Below are positions 18,195 to 31,555 of a DNA stretch of 51,737 bases, in pieces; positions within the stretch are counted from its first letter, which is position 1; each line of letters starts with the position of its first letter. The DNA comes from an uncultured Actinomycetes bacterium (lineage in GTDB: Bacteria > Actinomycetota > Actinomycetes > Mycobacteriales > Nakamurellaceae), in assembly GCA_937926105.1 (NCBI GenBank), contig CALANS010000186.1:1-51737 (forward strand). The letters are read 5' to 3'. The notes under the pieces are model-generated. The model did not search any database and was not told the DNA's origin. It was given only the letters and a program-made list of their open reading frames with translations. The position numbers were made by a program, and so were the translations under genes.

Positions 18195-18297
18195 CCGCAT
18201 GGATCAACGTGCCTGGCATGGATCAACATCCTTCATGTGTGACGGGAGCTGCTGGTGGGACGAACTTCGTGCCTGCCGGAGCAGTTGATCCATGCGG
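18195..18297. repeat. Imperfect palindromic repeat element, copy A (end of pyrD)
   Basis: The ends are a perfect 14-base inverted repeat, CCGCATGGATCAAC (18195-18208) and GTTGATCCATGCGG (18284-18297). The right half (18252-18297) matches 42225-42270 at 38 of 46 positions with no gaps, including an exact 16-base CTGGTGGGACGAACTT. The left half matches the reverse complement of 42234-42270 at 31 of 37. The element supplies the last codons and stop of pyrD. Confidence 0.8.
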
Positions 18298-19363
18298 TGT
18301 GGGCTGGCGGCGGCGGCGCGAGTGAGATCGCGGACCAGCGCGGGCCCGGCGTAGATCAACCCGGTGTAGACCTGCAGCAGCGACGCCCCGGCATCCAGCA
18401 TGGCCAGCCCGTCGTCCGCGCTGCCGATCCCGCCGACGCCGATCACCGGCAGGTCGGTGTGCGCACACACGAAGCGAACCACTTCCAGCGCCCGGTGCAG
18501 CAGTGGCCGCCCGGACAGACCCCCGGCCTGCGCCGCGAGGCCAGCGTCGACGGCGGCGATCCCGCTGCGGCCGATGGTGGTGTTCACGGCGATCACCCCG
18601 GCGGCCCCCCGGTCGGTGCAGACCTGCAGGACGTCGGCGATCGCGTCGTCGGTCAGGTCGGGGGCGATCTTCACCAGCACCGGCACCGGCACCCCACCGC
18701 GGCGATCCGGCCGGGCCAGCGAGCGGGTCTCGGCGATCAGGGCCGCCACCAGCTCGTCCAGCGCGCCGCGGTCCTGCAGCCCGCGCAACCCCGGGGTGTT
18801 CGGCGAGGAGACGTTCACCGCGAGATAGTCGGCATAGGGGTGCACCGCCCGCAGCGACGTCAGGTAGTCCGGCACCGCGCCGGCGACCGGGGTAATGCTG
18901 GACTTGCCGAGCGAGATCCCGAGCGGCACACCGATTTCGCCGGCGCAGGCGAGGCGCCGGGCCAGTGCGGCGGCGCCATGATTCGGGAATCCCATCCGGT
19001 TGATCACGGCGCCGGAGGCGGGCAGCCGGAACACTCGCGGGCGCGGGTTGCCGGGTTGCGGGACGGCGGTGACGGTGCCGGCCTCCACGAACCCCAACCC
19101 GAGGGCGGGCCACGCAGCCAGGGCCAGCCCGTCCTTGTCCACTCCGGCCGCGAGTCCCACCGGTGAGCCGAAGTCCAGACCGAACACGCTCCGGGGCGCC
19201 CGGTCAGCGGCCAGCAGCCTGGCAAGTCCGCGCAACGCGGCCGGGTGCCGCGCCAGCCGGCCCAGCATCGCCAGCGTGCGCCGGTGCGCGGTCTCGGCAT
19301 CGGCGCCACCCCACCGGAACAGCACGGGCCGGACGAGCCGTCGATACCCGGTGCCCAGCACCG

Positions 19364-19367
<4 letters not shown>
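18204..19367 (-). CDS. pyrD: Dihydroorotate dehydrogenase, class 2 (quinone)
   Basis: Oxidises dihydroorotate to orotate with FMN, passing electrons to the quinone pool; class 2 enzymes attach to the membrane by an N-terminal helix, here [19 protein letters not shown]. The class 2 signature is present: [14 protein letters not shown] with the catalytic Ser, and the FMN phosphate-binding [16 protein letters not shown]. The 387 residues include about 30 C-terminal residues after [11 protein letters not shown] that look unlike the family. The last part, including the stop, is encoded by the palindromic repeat at 18195-18297. The ATG overlaps the carB stop (ATGA). Confidence 0.95.
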
Positions 19368-22833
<3,466 letters not shown>

Positions 22834-22834
<1 letters not shown>

Positions 22835-24075
22835 CAGGCGGGGGTCCCTTCAAGGTGGAGGTGCGTGGTGCTGGTGGTACTGCCGCCGGCCATCAGGTCG
22901 GCGAAGCGATCGAACAGGTAGCCGGCGTCGTGCGGCCCGGCGGCCGCCTCGGGATGGAACTGCACCGAGAACGCCGGCACATCAGCGCATTCCAGACCCT
23001 CCACCACCCCGTCGTTCAGGCACGTGTAGGCGACCCGGGCGGTACCGAACGGGGTGGTGAGGTCCTGGCCCACCGGTGCGTCCACGGCGAAGCCGTGGTT
23101 GTGCGCCGTCACCAGCACCCGCCCGGTGGCCTCCTCGCGCACCGGCTGGTTGATGCCGCGGTGCCCGAACGGCAGCTTGTAAGTACCCAGGCCCAGGGCG
23201 CGGCCGAGGATCTGGTTGCCGAAGCAGATGCCGAACAGCGGGATCCGCCGATCCAGCACGGCCGCGGTGAGCGCTACCAGTTCGTCGGCGGTGGCCGGGT
23301 CACCGGGCCCGTTGGACAGGAACACCCCATCGATCCCGAGCGCGACGATGTCGTCGATGCTCGCCGACGCGGGCAGCACGTGGCAGGTGATGCCGCGGGC
23401 GGCCAGCATCTGCGGGGTGTTGGCCTTGATGCCGAGATCCACCGCGGCCACGGCGAAACGCGCGGCACCGACGGCTCGCACCGTGTAGGGCTCACCGGTG
23501 GTGACCTCGCCCGCCAGGTCGGCTCCGACCATGACCGGTGACGAGCGCACCGCGGCAAGCGTGTCCACCGAGTCCGGCAACGACGCACCGGGGCCGGCGG
23601 AGAAGATGCCGCAGCGCATCACGCCGGCGCTGCGCAGATGCCGGGTGAGCCCCCGGGTGTCGACGTCCCGGATACCGACGATGCCCTGCCGGGCCATCTC
23701 CGCCGGCAGTGACGAGGTGGCCCGGAAGCTGGACGGCCGGGGTGCCAGATCGCGCACCACGTACCCGGCCACCTGGATCGCGCCGGACTCGTTGTCGCTG
23801 CCGGAACGTTCGGTGCCGGCCACCCAGCCGGTGTTGCCGATTTGCGGGGCCGTGGCCACCACGATCTGTCGCCGGTACGACGGGTCGGTCAGCGTCTCCT
23901 GGTAGCCGGTCATGCCGGTGGTGAAGACCGCCTCGCCGAGGGCCGTCCCGGTCGCCCCGAAGGCCCGGCCGGGAAATGTCCGGCCGTCCTCGAGTACCAG
24001 GACCGCTGGACCCTCACCGGTCCCCGATTCGACCCGGCCGGCCGCTGCCGCGGACCCGGCGCCGTTGCCCGTCAC
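22834..24075 (-). CDS. carA: Carbamoyl phosphate synthase small chain (glutaminase)
   Basis: Hydrolyses glutamine and channels ammonia to CarB. The 413-residue protein has the CarA N-terminal domain ([30 protein letters not shown]) and a C-terminal class I amidotransferase domain with nucleophile Cys in GICFGNQIL and the His/Glu pair in SVQFHPEA. The GTG start at 24075 overlaps the pyrC stop by 4 bases (GTGA). The first 20 or so residues ([18 protein letters not shown]) are low-complexity and probably disordered. Confidence 0.97.
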
Positions 24076-25460
24076 ACCGTCACCCCCACCTCGATAGCCA
24101 CGTCTGGATATACCACCGACGAATCTCGCACCGTCGGTCGGCCACGGAGGAACGTCGCCACCACCCGGGCAGGCAGCTCCCGCCCCTCGAAGGGTGTGTT
24201 GCGAGACAGGCTGGCCAGTTCCGCCGACCGCACCGTCCAGCGCGCCTGGGGGTCCACCAGCACCAGATTCGCCGGTTCCCCGGCTGCGATCGGCCGGCCG
24301 TGCCCGGCCAGGCCGCCGATCCGGGCCGGATTCTCGCTCATCACCCGGGCCACCCCGCGCCAGTCCAGCAGCCCGGTGCCCAGCATCGCGGACACCACCA
24401 CCGACAGCGCGGTCTGCAGGCCGAGCATCCCCGGCCGGGCCGCCGCCCACTCACATTCCTTGTCCTGCCTGGCATGTGGCGCGTGGTCGGTGGCGACGAT
24501 ATCGATCGTGCCGTCGGCCAGCGCGGCCCGCAGCTCCGCCACGTCGGCGTCGGTGCGCAGCGGTGGATTCACCTTGAACACCGGGTCGTAGCTCGTCGCG
24601 CACTCGTCGGACAGCAGCAGATGGTGCGGGGTCACCTCGGCCGTCACCGCCGTGCCGCGCGCCTTAGCCGCCGCCACCAGCTCCGCCGACCCGGCGGTGG
24701 ACAGGTGGCACACGTGCAGCCGGGAGCCGACGTGGTCGGCCAGCAGGCAGTCCCGGGCGACGATGGCTTCCTCGGCGACGGCCGGCCAGCCTGCCAGGCC
24801 CAGCCGGGCGGACACGGCCCCCTCGTGCATCTGCGCGCCGGAGGTCAGCCGGGGCTCCTGGGCGTGCTGGGCGATCACCCCGTCGAAGGCCTTGACGTAC
24901 TCCAGCGCCCGGCGCATCAGCAGCGGATCGGAGACGCAGTCCCCGTCGTCGGAGAACACCCGCACCGCCGCCGCCGAGGTCGCCATGGCGGCCAGTTCGG
25001 CGAGCTGGGTGCCGCGCCGGCCCACCGTCACCGCCCCGATGGGGTGCACGTCGACCAGCCCGACCTGCCGGCCCAGCCGGAACACCTGCTCGACCACCCC
25101 GGCGGTGTCGGCGGTGGGTTCGGTGTTGGGCATGGCGAACACCGCGGTGTAGCCGCCCAGCGCCGCCGCAGCCGACCCGGAGGCGACGGTCTCGGCATCC
25201 TCCCCGCCCGGCTCGCGCAGGTGGGTGTGCAGGTCCACCAGGCCGGGCAGCGCCACCAGCCCGTCGGCGTCCATCACCTCGGCGCCGCGGGCGGCCGGGT
25301 GTCCGGCCGCGTCGGCACCGATGGCCACGATCGACCCACCGGCCAGTAGCAGGTCCGCGCGCCCCTCCCCGTACGGCGCGCAGCCCCGGATCAGTACCGA
25401 GACTGCGTCCCCGCGACCGCCCGCAGCGCCGGGAATCTCCGTCACCGCTCTCTCGCTCAC
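24072..25460 (-). CDS. pyrC: Dihydroorotase
   Basis: Cyclises carbamoyl aspartate to dihydroorotate. The 462-residue type I dihydroorotase carries the zinc-binding [10 protein letters not shown], further ligands in [10 protein letters not shown] and the catalytic [19 protein letters not shown] is also family-typical. The GTG start at 25460 overlaps the pyrB stop by 4 bases, giving about 20 extra N-terminal residues compared with most homologues; a later GTG (VTEIPG) is possible. In mycobacteria an extra gene lies between pyrC and carA; here the two overlap directly. Confidence 0.96.
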   Translation of the reverse strand: MSERAVTEIPGAAGGRGDAVSVLIRGCAPYGEGRADLLLAGGSIVAIGADAAGHPAARGAEVMDADGLVALPGLVDLHTHLREPGGEDAETVASGSAAAALGGYTAVFAMPNTEPTADTAGVVEQVFRLGRQVGLVDVHPIGAVTVGRRGTQLAELAAMATSAAAVRVFSDDGDCVSDPLLMRRALEYVKAFDGVIAQHAQEPRLTSGAQMHEGAVSARLGLAGWPAVAEEAIVARDCLLADHVGSRLHVCHLSTAGSAELVAAAKARGTAVTAEVTPHHLLLSDECATSYDPVFKVNPPLRTDADVAELRAALADGTIDIVATDHAPHARQDKECEWAAARPGMLGLQTALSVVVSAMLGTGLLDWRGVARVMSENPARIGGLAGHGRPIAAGEPANLVLVDPQARWTVRSAELASLSRNTPFEGRELPARVVATFLRGRPTVRDSSVVYPDVAIEVGVTV

Positions 25461-26527
25461 ACTGCACCCCCGCGCTCGCCGCTTAGATCGGAGCCGGACA
25501 GCAACAGGTACAGCACCGCCATGCGCACCGTCACCCCGTTCGCCACCTGCTCGGTGATCACCGAGCCGTCGCCATCGGCCACCGCCGGCGCGATCTCCAC
25601 ACCCCGGTTCATCGGGCCCGGATGCATCACGATGCCGTCCGACGCGATGAGCCCACGCCGCCGCAGGTCCAATCCGTAGCCCCGGGTGTACTCCCGCACG
25701 GTGGGGAAAAAGGCTCCGTCCATCCGCTCGCGCTGCACCCGCAGCATCATCACTGCGTCCACCCCGGCCAGGGCCGCGTTCAGGTCGTAGGAGACCTCGC
25801 ACGGCCAGGCCTCGACACCCACCGGCAGCAGGGTGGGCGGGGCGACCAGCGTCACCGAAGCGCCCAGCGTCGCCAGCAGCAGCACGTTGGATCGAGCCAC
25901 CCGGGAGTGCAGCACGTCGCCGACGATGACCACCCGCCGCCCGTCCAGTCCGGCGCCGTGCGCCCCGCCCGCCAGATGACGGCGCAGGGTGAACGCGTCC
26001 AGCAGCGCCTGGGTGGGGTGCTCGTGGGTCCCGTCGCCGGCGTTCACCACACTCCCGGATACCCAGCCGGCCAGCCGGTGCGGCGCCCCGGAGGCCGAGT
26101 GCCGGCACACCACGGCATCGGCCCCCATCGCCTGCAGGGTCAGCGCGGTGTCCTTGAGGGACTCGCCCTTGGACACGCTGGATCCCTTGGCCGAGAAGTT
26201 GATCACGTCGGCGGACAGCCGCTTGGCGGCCAGCTCGAACGAGATCCGGGTGCGGGTGGAGTCCTCGTAGAACAGGTTGACCACGGTGCGGCCGCGCAGC
26301 GTGGGCAGCTTGCGCACCTCCCGGCCGGCGATGGCCTGGTCCAGCCGCTCAGCGGTGTCCAGCACCTCGACGGCAGCGTCCCGGCTCAGGTCGGCGGCCG
26401 ACAGCAGGTGACGGGGCAATCCGGATGACCCGGGCTGGCCGGATGCCACGGTGCCGGGGCCGGCTGCGATGGCGTCGGCGGTTTCCGCGCGCTCGGCGGT
26501 GTGGGCGGCGGTAGTCGAGGCGGTCAT
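25457..26527 (-). CDS. pyrB: Aspartate carbamoyltransferase catalytic subunit
   Basis: Joins carbamoyl phosphate and aspartate, the committed step of pyrimidine synthesis. The 356-residue protein contains the carbamoyl phosphate-binding STRTRISFE and the later [14 protein letters not shown] region. [11 protein letters not shown] near the C terminus is diagnostic. An extra N-terminal stretch of about 35 residues (Ala/Thr/Glu-rich) precedes the usual [10 protein letters not shown] start. No PyrI regulatory subunit is present, as usual in actinobacteria. The ATG overlaps the pyrR stop (ATGA). Confidence 0.97.
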   Translation of the reverse strand: MTASTTAAHTAERAETADAIAAGPGTVASGQPGSSGLPRHLLSAADLSRDAAVEVLDTAERLDQAIAGREVRKLPTLRGRTVVNLFYEDSTRTRISFELAAKRLSADVINFSAKGSSVSKGESLKDTALTLQAMGADAVVCRHSASGAPHRLAGWVSGSVVNAGDGTHEHPTQALLDAFTLRRHLAGGAHGAGLDGRRVVIVGDVLHSRVARSNVLLLATLGASVTLVAPPTLLPVGVEAWPCEVSYDLNAALAGVDAVMMLRVQRERMDGAFFPTVREYTRGYGLDLRRRGLIASDGIVMHPGPMNRGVEIAPAVADGDGSVITEQVANGVTVRMAVLYLLLSGSDLSGERGGAV

Positions 26528-27189
26528 GATGCGCGCACCACGTGCACCGCATCGGATCCGTCGGTCTCGGCCAGGTGCACGGCGACATCGTCATCGAAGG
26601 CGGTGGGAATGTTCTTGCCCACGTAGTCGGCGCGGATGGGCAACTGCCGGTGACCGCGATCCACCAGCACGGCCAGTCGGATGGCAGCCGGCCGGCCGTG
26701 GTCGCGCAGCGCATCCATGGCCGCCCGTACGGTGCGACCGGAGTAGAGCACGTCGTCCACCAGCACCACGATCAGCCCGTCCACGCCGCTCGCCGGTAGC
26801 CGGGTCTCGGCCAGCGGGCGCGGCGGGCGTCCGCGCAGGTCGTCCCGGTAGAGGGTGATGTCCAAGCCGCCGACCGCATAGGTCGTCCCGGTGAACTCGT
26901 GCATCCGAGCGGCCAGTCGGTGCGCCAGCGGCACGCCACGGCTCGGAATGCCCACCAGCAGCACGGCGCGGTCGCCGACGCTTTCCAGGATCTGATGGGC
27001 GATGCGATCCACGGTCCGGCGAATGTCGGCGGCGGACAGGATGACGGCGGTGCGAGCGCCGGGCGGCGGATCCGCGGTTGCCGGCGGGCCGGCGAGCGGG
27101 TTCGTGGCAGACTCGTCGCGCCCGGCGGGCACGAACGACTGCCGAAATGCGGCACCATGGCCGGTCTGAACGGGGCGCGACGGCACCAT
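26524..27189 (-). CDS. pyrR: Bifunctional pyr operon regulator / uracil phosphoribosyltransferase PyrR
   Basis: RNA-binding regulator of the pyr operon that also has uracil phosphoribosyltransferase activity. The PRPP motif [13 protein letters not shown] is clear. The ATG at 27189 is chosen because AAAGGAGG lies just upstream; an in-frame start at 27213 would put the Shine-Dalgarno inside the coding region. This gives 221 residues with an N-terminal extension of some 40 before [13 protein letters not shown]. It is the first gene of pyrR-pyrB-pyrC-carA-carB-pyrD-pyrF. Its own leader carries a PyrR-type binding hairpin (separate entry), implying UMP-dependent translational control. Confidence 0.95.
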   Translation of the reverse strand: MVPSRPVQTGHGAAFRQSFVPAGRDESATNPLAGPPATADPPPGARTAVILSAADIRRTVDRIAHQILESVGDRAVLLVGIPSRGVPLAHRLAARMHEFTGTTYAVGGLDITLYRDDLRGRPPRPLAETRLPASGVDGLIVVLVDDVLYSGRTVRAAMDALRDHGRPAAIRLAVLVDRGHRQLPIRADYVGKNIPTAFDDDVAVHLAETDGSDAVHVVRAS

Positions 27190-27198
27190 CACAGACCT

Positions 27199-27229
27199 CC
27201 TTTCCCGCCTCACGGGACGGCTTTAAAGG
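27199..27229 (-). promoter_or_regulatory. PyrR-binding RNA hairpin masking the pyrR ribosome binding site
   Basis: In pyr operon orientation, CCTTT-AAA-GCC-GTCCCGTGA-GGC-GGG-AAAGG folds with CCTTT pairing to AAAGG and GCC to GGC. The loop side holds TCCCGTGAGG, fitting the PyrR recognition pattern UCCNGNGAGG. The 3' arm AAAGG is part of the Shine-Dalgarno AAAGGAGG, ending about 10 bases before the ATG at 27189. PyrR binding would hide the site; there is no room for a separate terminator. Confidence 0.75.
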
Positions 27230-27363
27230 ATGTCGAGCACAATGCTAACAACGGCGGACTGGCAGTGGCGCGGCAGGGTTGCGGCGGCCGCTCCGCCGTG
27301 GGGCCGGCGCCCCCTTCGGCACCGGCCGCAGGCCGCACGGCCACCACACGGAATCGGCAGGCA

Positions 27364-27409
27364 GACCACACGAGGACCACATCAGGACCACTCGAAGGAC
27401 CACACGGCG
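27364..27409. repeat. Four short tandem repeats upstream of bldD
   Basis: Four head-to-tail units of 11-12 bases share the start GACCAC: GACCACACGAG (27364), GACCACATCAG (27375), GACCACTCGAAG (27386) and GACCACACGGCG (27398). They lie about 155 bases before the bldD start in the 373-base gap between pyrR and bldD. Apart from these and the PyrR hairpin I see no gene in that gap; the divergent promoters must lie there. Confidence 0.6.
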
Positions 27410-27562
27410 GCGACGGTGCAGCCCGCAGGGAACGTCGGATGCCCGGATCTGGCTAATCGCGGCTCAGAGCGGGTACGGTATCGCTACTCTGCGTGGCAGG
27501 ACGGGCAGCAGACCCCCCGGACGGACGCAGGTACACAGAGCTGGTCGTGAGGGGAGAACGCC

Positions 27563-28045
27563 ATGTCTCAGGACTACGCGCACGCGCTGGGGGCGCGATT
27601 GCGCGCGATACGCATGCAACAAGGGCTCAGCCTGCACGGGGTGGAGGAGAAGTCGGAGGGCCGCTGGAAGGCGGTGGTGGTCGGCTCGTACGAGCGGGGC
27701 GACCGCGCCGTCACGGTGGCCAAGCTGGCGGATCTGGCCGAGTTCTATGGCATCCCGGTGGCCGAGTTGCTGCCGGAGTCGCGGCCCAGTCGCCGCGGCC
27801 TGGCCACGCCGAAGCTGGTCATCGACCTCCAGCGGCTGGCGGAGCTGCCGGCGGACAAGGCGGGGCCGCTGGCTCGGTACGCGGCGGCCATCCAGTCACA
27901 GCGCGGCGACTACAACGGCAAGGTGCTGACCATCCGATCGGAGGACCTACGCTCGTTGGCTGTCATCTACGACCTGTCACCCGAGGAGCTGACCGAGCAG
28001 CTGGTGGAGTGGGGCGTGCTGCCCGCCGGAACCGAGCTGGAGTAG
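27563..28045 (+). CDS. bldD: BldD-like developmental regulator with c-di-GMP-binding signature
   Basis: A 160-residue protein matching BldD. The N-terminal xenobiotic-response-type helix-turn-helix (about 8-70: RLRAIRMQQGLSLHGVEEKS, VVVGSYERGDRAVTVAKLADLA) binds DNA. The C-terminal domain carries RGD-X8-RSED (R114, D116, R125, D128), the RxD-X8-RxxD site that binds tetrameric c-di-GMP and dimerises BldD in Streptomyces, with the same residue numbers. It represses sporulation genes there; in non-sporulating relatives its regulon is unknown. GGGGAG lies before the ATG. It is divergent from pyrR and convergent with nusB, the Streptomyces order. Confidence 0.93.
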   Translation: MSQDYAHALGARLRAIRMQQGLSLHGVEEKSEGRWKAVVVGSYERGDRAVTVAKLADLAEFYGIPVAELLPESRPSRRGLATPKLVIDLQRLAELPADKAGPLARYAAAIQSQRGDYNGKVLTIRSEDLRSLAVIYDLSPEELTEQLVEWGVLPAGTELE

Positions 28046-28079
28046 CCGCTCAGGCCGAAGAGCCCGCTCGAGTGGAGTG

Positions 28080-28112
28080 CCAGCTTGGGCGGGGATCCCC
28101 CGCTCAAGCTGG
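28080..28112. terminator. Strong bidirectional terminator between bldD and nusB
   Basis: CCAGCTTG (28080-28087) pairs with CAAGCTGG (28105-28112) and GCGGGG (28089-28094) with CCCCGC (28098-28103). This makes a nearly unbroken 15-pair stem (one G.T) with a 3-base loop. It lies between convergent genes and contains the nusB stop codon (28104-28106). Confidence 0.8.
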
Positions 28113-28538
28113 AGGAGCCGCTCCGGCCCCGCGCAGTTGCGGGGCGATCGCCACGATCTGCCCGAGCACCCCATTGACAAATCGCGGCGAGTTGTCGGTG
28201 GACAGGCTCTTGGCCAACTCCACGGCCTCGTCGATCACCACCGGGGCGTCGACGCCCTCGGCATAGACCAACTCAAAGACCGCGATGCGCAGAATTGCTC
28301 GGTCCACCGCCGGCATCCGCGGCAACGTCCAGTCGATGGCGTGCTGCGCGATCAGCTCGTCGATCCGCGCCGTGTGCTCGGCGACTCCCCGAACCAGTTC
28401 CTCGGCGAATGGCCCGACCGGCGCAGCCTCGGGATCGTCCAGCCGCTCGGCCAGCACCGCGGTCGGCTCGACGCCGCGCGCCTCGGCGGCATAGAGAACG
28501 TCGAGCGCGCGCTTGCGTGCCTTGGACCGGGCGGACAT
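28104..28538 (-). CDS. nusB: Transcription antitermination factor NusB
   Basis: A 144-residue all-helical NusB that with NusE (S10) binds boxA in rRNA leaders and supports processive rRNA transcription. Family features are SKARKRALDVLYAAEARG at the N terminus, IDWTLPRMPAVDRAILRIAVFEL in the centre and KSLSTDNSPRFVNGVLGQI near the end. It lies 20 bases after the efp stop, so cotranscription is expected. Its last codons and stop lie in the terminator hairpin at 28080-28112. Confidence 0.95.
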   Translation of the reverse strand: MSARSKARKRALDVLYAAEARGVEPTAVLAERLDDPEAAPVGPFAEELVRGVAEHTARIDELIAQHAIDWTLPRMPAVDRAILRIAVFELVYAEGVDAPVVIDEAVELAKSLSTDNSPRFVNGVLGQIVAIAPQLRGAGAAPPA

Positions 28539-28558
28539 CGCTCGTGGTGCCGGGCGTC

Positions 28559-29122
28559 TCAGCCGGAGATCCGGCTGAGGTACCGGCCGTCCCGGGTGTC
28601 CACCTTGATCTTGTCGCCGGTGTTCAGGAACAGCGGCACCTGGATCTCGGCTCCGGTCTCCAGCGTGGCGGGCTTGGTGCCACCGGTGGACCGGTCCCCC
28701 TGCAGACCCGGGTCGGTGTGCGAGATGGTCAGCTCCACCGACGCGGGCAGCTCGATGAACAGCACCGCGCCCTCGTGCGTGGCGACCGTGGCCTCCTGGT
28801 TGTCCAGCAGGTAGTTGGCCGCGTCACCGACCACATCGGACGGGATGTTGATCTGCTCGTAGGTCTCGCCGTCCATGAAGACGTAGGAGTCCCCGTCGGT
28901 GTACAGGTAGGTCATGTCGCGCTTGTCGACGGTGGCCGTCTCGACCTTGACGCCGGCATTGAACGTCCGGTCCACGGTCTTGCCGGACAGCACGTTCTTC
29001 AGCGTGGTACGCACGAACGCCGGGCCCTTGCCGGGCTTGACGTGCTGGAACTCGGTAATCGTCCACAGCTGACCGTCGATGTTGAGCACGAGGCCGTTGC
29101 GGAAGTCGCTGGTGGAGGCCAT
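28559..29122 (-). CDS. efp: Translation elongation factor P
   Basis: A 187-residue EF-P that relieves ribosome stalling at polyproline. It has three beta-barrel domains. The tip loop of domain I is KPGKGPA with K32 at the position modified in other phyla; actinobacterial EF-P with this PGKGP loop works unmodified, a point of established knowledge. The C-terminal domain ends with [15 protein letters not shown]. It lies between pepQ (109 bases upstream) and nusB, the conserved aro-pepQ-efp-nusB order of actinobacteria. Confidence 0.97.
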   Translation of the reverse strand: MASTSDFRNGLVLNIDGQLWTITEFQHVKPGKGPAFVRTTLKNVLSGKTVDRTFNAGVKVETATVDKRDMTYLYTDGDSYVFMDGETYEQINIPSDVVGDAANYLLDNQEATVATHEGAVLFIELPASVELTISHTDPGLQGDRSTGGTKPATLETGAEIQVPLFLNTGDKIKVDTRDGRYLSRISG

Positions 29123-29231
29123 AGGAAGCCCTGGGGTCCTTTCGGTTGGTGCGTCCCGCCGTGTCGTCGAACGGCGCCGGGCGCCGCGCCGCGATGCTGC
29201 CGGCCCCGGGCACTCGACCCACTCGCGGGAT

Positions 29232-30371
29232 CTACAGCACCACCAGGTCCCGCGGGGCCAGCGTGAGCGGTAGGTACCCGTCGGGTCCGACCACGCCGCT
29301 GTCCTCGATGCGGACGCCGCCGCGGCCCGGGAGATAGACGCCCGGCTCGACGGTGACGGTCATGTCGGCAATCATCCTACCGGCCCGGGAGTTCGGTCCC
29401 GCACCGCCGGAGGGTGCACCTACCGACGGGAACCAGGGCGCTTCGTGCACCTGCAGGCCCACGCCGTGCCCCAGACCGTGGCCGAACCGCTCGCCGAACC
29501 CGGCGGTGACGATCACGCCGCGGGCAGCGTCGTCCACGTCGGCCAGCGCGACACCGGGGTGGATCGCGCCCCGGCCAGCCTGTTGGGCGCGCGCGACCAG
29601 CTCGTGCAGGTCGACCTGCCAGGACGCCGGGGCGCCGAGCACGACGGTGCGCGTGGTGTCGGAGTGGTATCCGTCCACCACCGCCCCGAAGTCGATCTTG
29701 ACCAGGTCCCCGGCGGCCAGTTTCCGGTCACCCGGTTGGTGGTGCGGGATCGCGGAGTTCTCGCCGGCCGCCAGGATGGTTGGGAAGGAGATGTCCTGCG
29801 AGCCGAGCCGGCGCATCCGCTCGTCCAGGTCCAGCGCCACCTCACGCTCGGTGCGTCCGGCCCGAATGGCACCGGCCTGGATCAGGCCGGCCAGCGCCGC
29901 ATCGGCGATCTCGCACGCGGCGCGCAGCGATGCGACCTCGCCGGCGTCCTTGACGGCACGCAGTCCCTCGACGAGTCCCTGCTGGCCGGTCAACTCGGTG
30001 CCGCCCGCCAGGGACGCGGCCAGCTCGGCGTACCGAGCCACGCTGACGACATGGGATTCGAATCCGAGCCTGGTCCCCGGCGTCCGGGAGAGCAGCGCCA
30101 GGTCGCTGGCGCGGTCGATGACGGTGACGAGGTCGGGAACCTCTTCTCGGGCCTGCCCGGTGTAGCGGAAGTCGGTGCAGAACACGGAGGATTCGTCACC
30201 GCTGGTTGCCAGCAGCAGCGCGGCATTGGATCCGGTGAACCCGGTCAGGTAGCGGATGTTGATCAGATCGGTGATGAGCATCGCGTCCAGCCCGGCGTCG
30301 GCGATCAGGGCGCGCAGCGCGGCGCGGCGGCGGGGATGGGGCGGTGACGGGGACTCCGGCGAAAGACTCAC
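29232..30371 (-). CDS. pepQ: Xaa-Pro aminopeptidase / prolidase (M24 family)
   Basis: A 379-residue cytosolic peptidase that cleaves X-Pro bonds. It has an N-terminal creatinase-like domain (about 1-140) and a pita-bread metallopeptidase domain. All five metal ligands are visible: two Asp in [18 protein letters not shown], His in [15 protein letters not shown], Glu in VEPGVYLPG and Glu in RIEDSGVV. It precedes efp, as in mycobacteria. Whether it acts on dipeptides or longer peptides cannot be told. The ATG at 30371 gives [19 protein letters not shown], a slightly long N terminus. Confidence 0.93.
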   Translation of the reverse strand: MSLSPESPSPPHPRRRAALRALIADAGLDAMLITDLINIRYLTGFTGSNAALLLATSGDESSVFCTDFRYTGQAREEVPDLVTVIDRASDLALLSRTPGTRLGFESHVVSVARYAELAASLAGGTELTGQQGLVEGLRAVKDAGEVASLRAACEIADAALAGLIQAGAIRAGRTEREVALDLDERMRRLGSQDISFPTILAAGENSAIPHHQPGDRKLAAGDLVKIDFGAVVDGYHSDTTRTVVLGAPASWQVDLHELVARAQQAGRGAIHPGVALADVDDAARGVIVTAGFGERFGHGLGHGVGLQVHEAPWFPSVGAPSGGAGPNSRAGRMIADMTVTVEPGVYLPGRGGVRIEDSGVVGPDGYLPLTLAPRDLVVL

Positions 30372-30497
30372 CCCGGGATGGTAGGCCCCGCGGGATACGG
30401 CGGGCGGCTGCCCGCTCGGCTCGGCCGGTGCGCACCCGGCGGCTGCCCCCGGTCCGCTACCCCGAGCCCGACCCTGGCGCCACGGCCCGTCCGCCCG

Positions 30498-31400
30498 CTA
30501 CGGCTTGACGATCTCCAGCTGCATCAGCGGGCCGGAGTCGGTCGTGAATCCCGCCGTCGCACTCGGCCCGTAGTCGCCGGTGTCCCGCGGCCGGATGTAC
30601 AACGGCACCGGCCCGCTGCCGTCGCTGGGCAGGTAGCTGGCGGTGACGGTGTACTGCCCGACCGGCACCCCGTCGATCTGGCCCTGCGTCACGTCCCTGG
30701 TGAAGGCTTGGCCCGTACTGCCGTCGATCAGCGGGCCGTCCGGCGTGAAGGTGATCTGCCAGTCGCCGTCGTTCAGCTCGTTGTGGTTGACGTCCTCGTA
30801 GACGTAGACCAGCCCGCCGTAGTACAAGTCGTGGTCGTCGTCGTGCGGCCCGCCCAGCCGCCAGGTGAAGTCCCGGACGGCGCCGTCGGCACTGGCGAAC
30901 GGGGTGGTGTCCACGGCCAGGTCCAGGTCGAACTGCTGCCCGTGGTAGGTGGTGACGATGTGGCCGCCCATCTGCCAGGTCAGCGCCTCCGCCCGGGGGA
31001 GCTCGATCCGATAGCTGCCGTCCGCACCGCTGACCGCGAGCGCGTTGCTGTTGTAGGCCAACGTGTTGTCCGCCCATACCTCGGCTCCGGCCAGCGGCCG
31101 GCCGTCCTGCGTGCTGACGTGACCCTTGACCACGAACGGCTCCACCGTGCCGGCATCGGCGACCGGGCCTTCGCCCGCCGTCGACGGAGCGGGCGACTGA
31201 GCGGTGTCGGATCCATCGCCGGGCGGGGTGGTTCCCTCGCCGGGCGCGGTGGCCGGCTCACCGCGCCGCTGCGGGGATCCGTCGACCGATGCCGCGCAGG
31301 ACGCGGCGAGCAGGCAGCCGGCCAGCAGCGCGGCCAGCAGCACGATGAGACGCGAGGCAGACGTGCGGCGGGCGCGTCTCTCGCGAGGGGTGATGGTCAT
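30498..31400 (-). CDS. Putative secreted lipoprotein with a carboxypeptidase-regulatory-like domain
   Basis: A 300-residue exported protein. It has a basic N terminus, a hydrophobic segment and two possible lipidation cysteines: C29 in LLAGC (best lipobox) and C35 in LAASC. A Thr/Pro/Gly-rich linker (about 38-88) leads to a beta-sandwich resembling the carboxypeptidase regulatory-like fold (VKGHVSTQDGRPLAGAEVWADN, about 90-160). The rest (160-300) is Asp- and Gly-rich and unrecognised, with an SD-repeat-like YVYEDVNHNELNDGDW that may bind calcium. It is probably a cell-surface protein. It follows ilvD on the same strand with a 155-base gap. The function is unknown. Confidence 0.75.
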   Translation of the reverse strand: MTITPRERRARRTSASRLIVLLAALLAGCLLAASCAASVDGSPQRRGEPATAPGEGTTPPGDGSDTAQSPAPSTAGEGPVADAGTVEPFVVKGHVSTQDGRPLAGAEVWADNTLAYNSNALAVSGADGSYRIELPRAEALTWQMGGHIVTTYHGQQFDLDLAVDTTPFASADGAVRDFTWRLGGPHDDDHDLYYGGLVYVYEDVNHNELNDGDWQITFTPDGPLIDGSTGQAFTRDVTQGQIDGVPVGQYTVTASYLPSDGSGPVPLYIRPRDTGDYGPSATAGFTTDSGPLMQLEIVKP

Positions 31401-31555
31401 GTCACTCGCCAGGGGTGGTGGGATCGGCTATCCCAGAGAACATATCCGCTGGCGACGCCCCGCGGACGCGATCGGCAACACGATGGCGCACAACCCGGAT
31501 CTCGGTACCGTCGCGCGGGTCACCCGCCGGCCAGGCGAGACCGCGACGGCCACGC

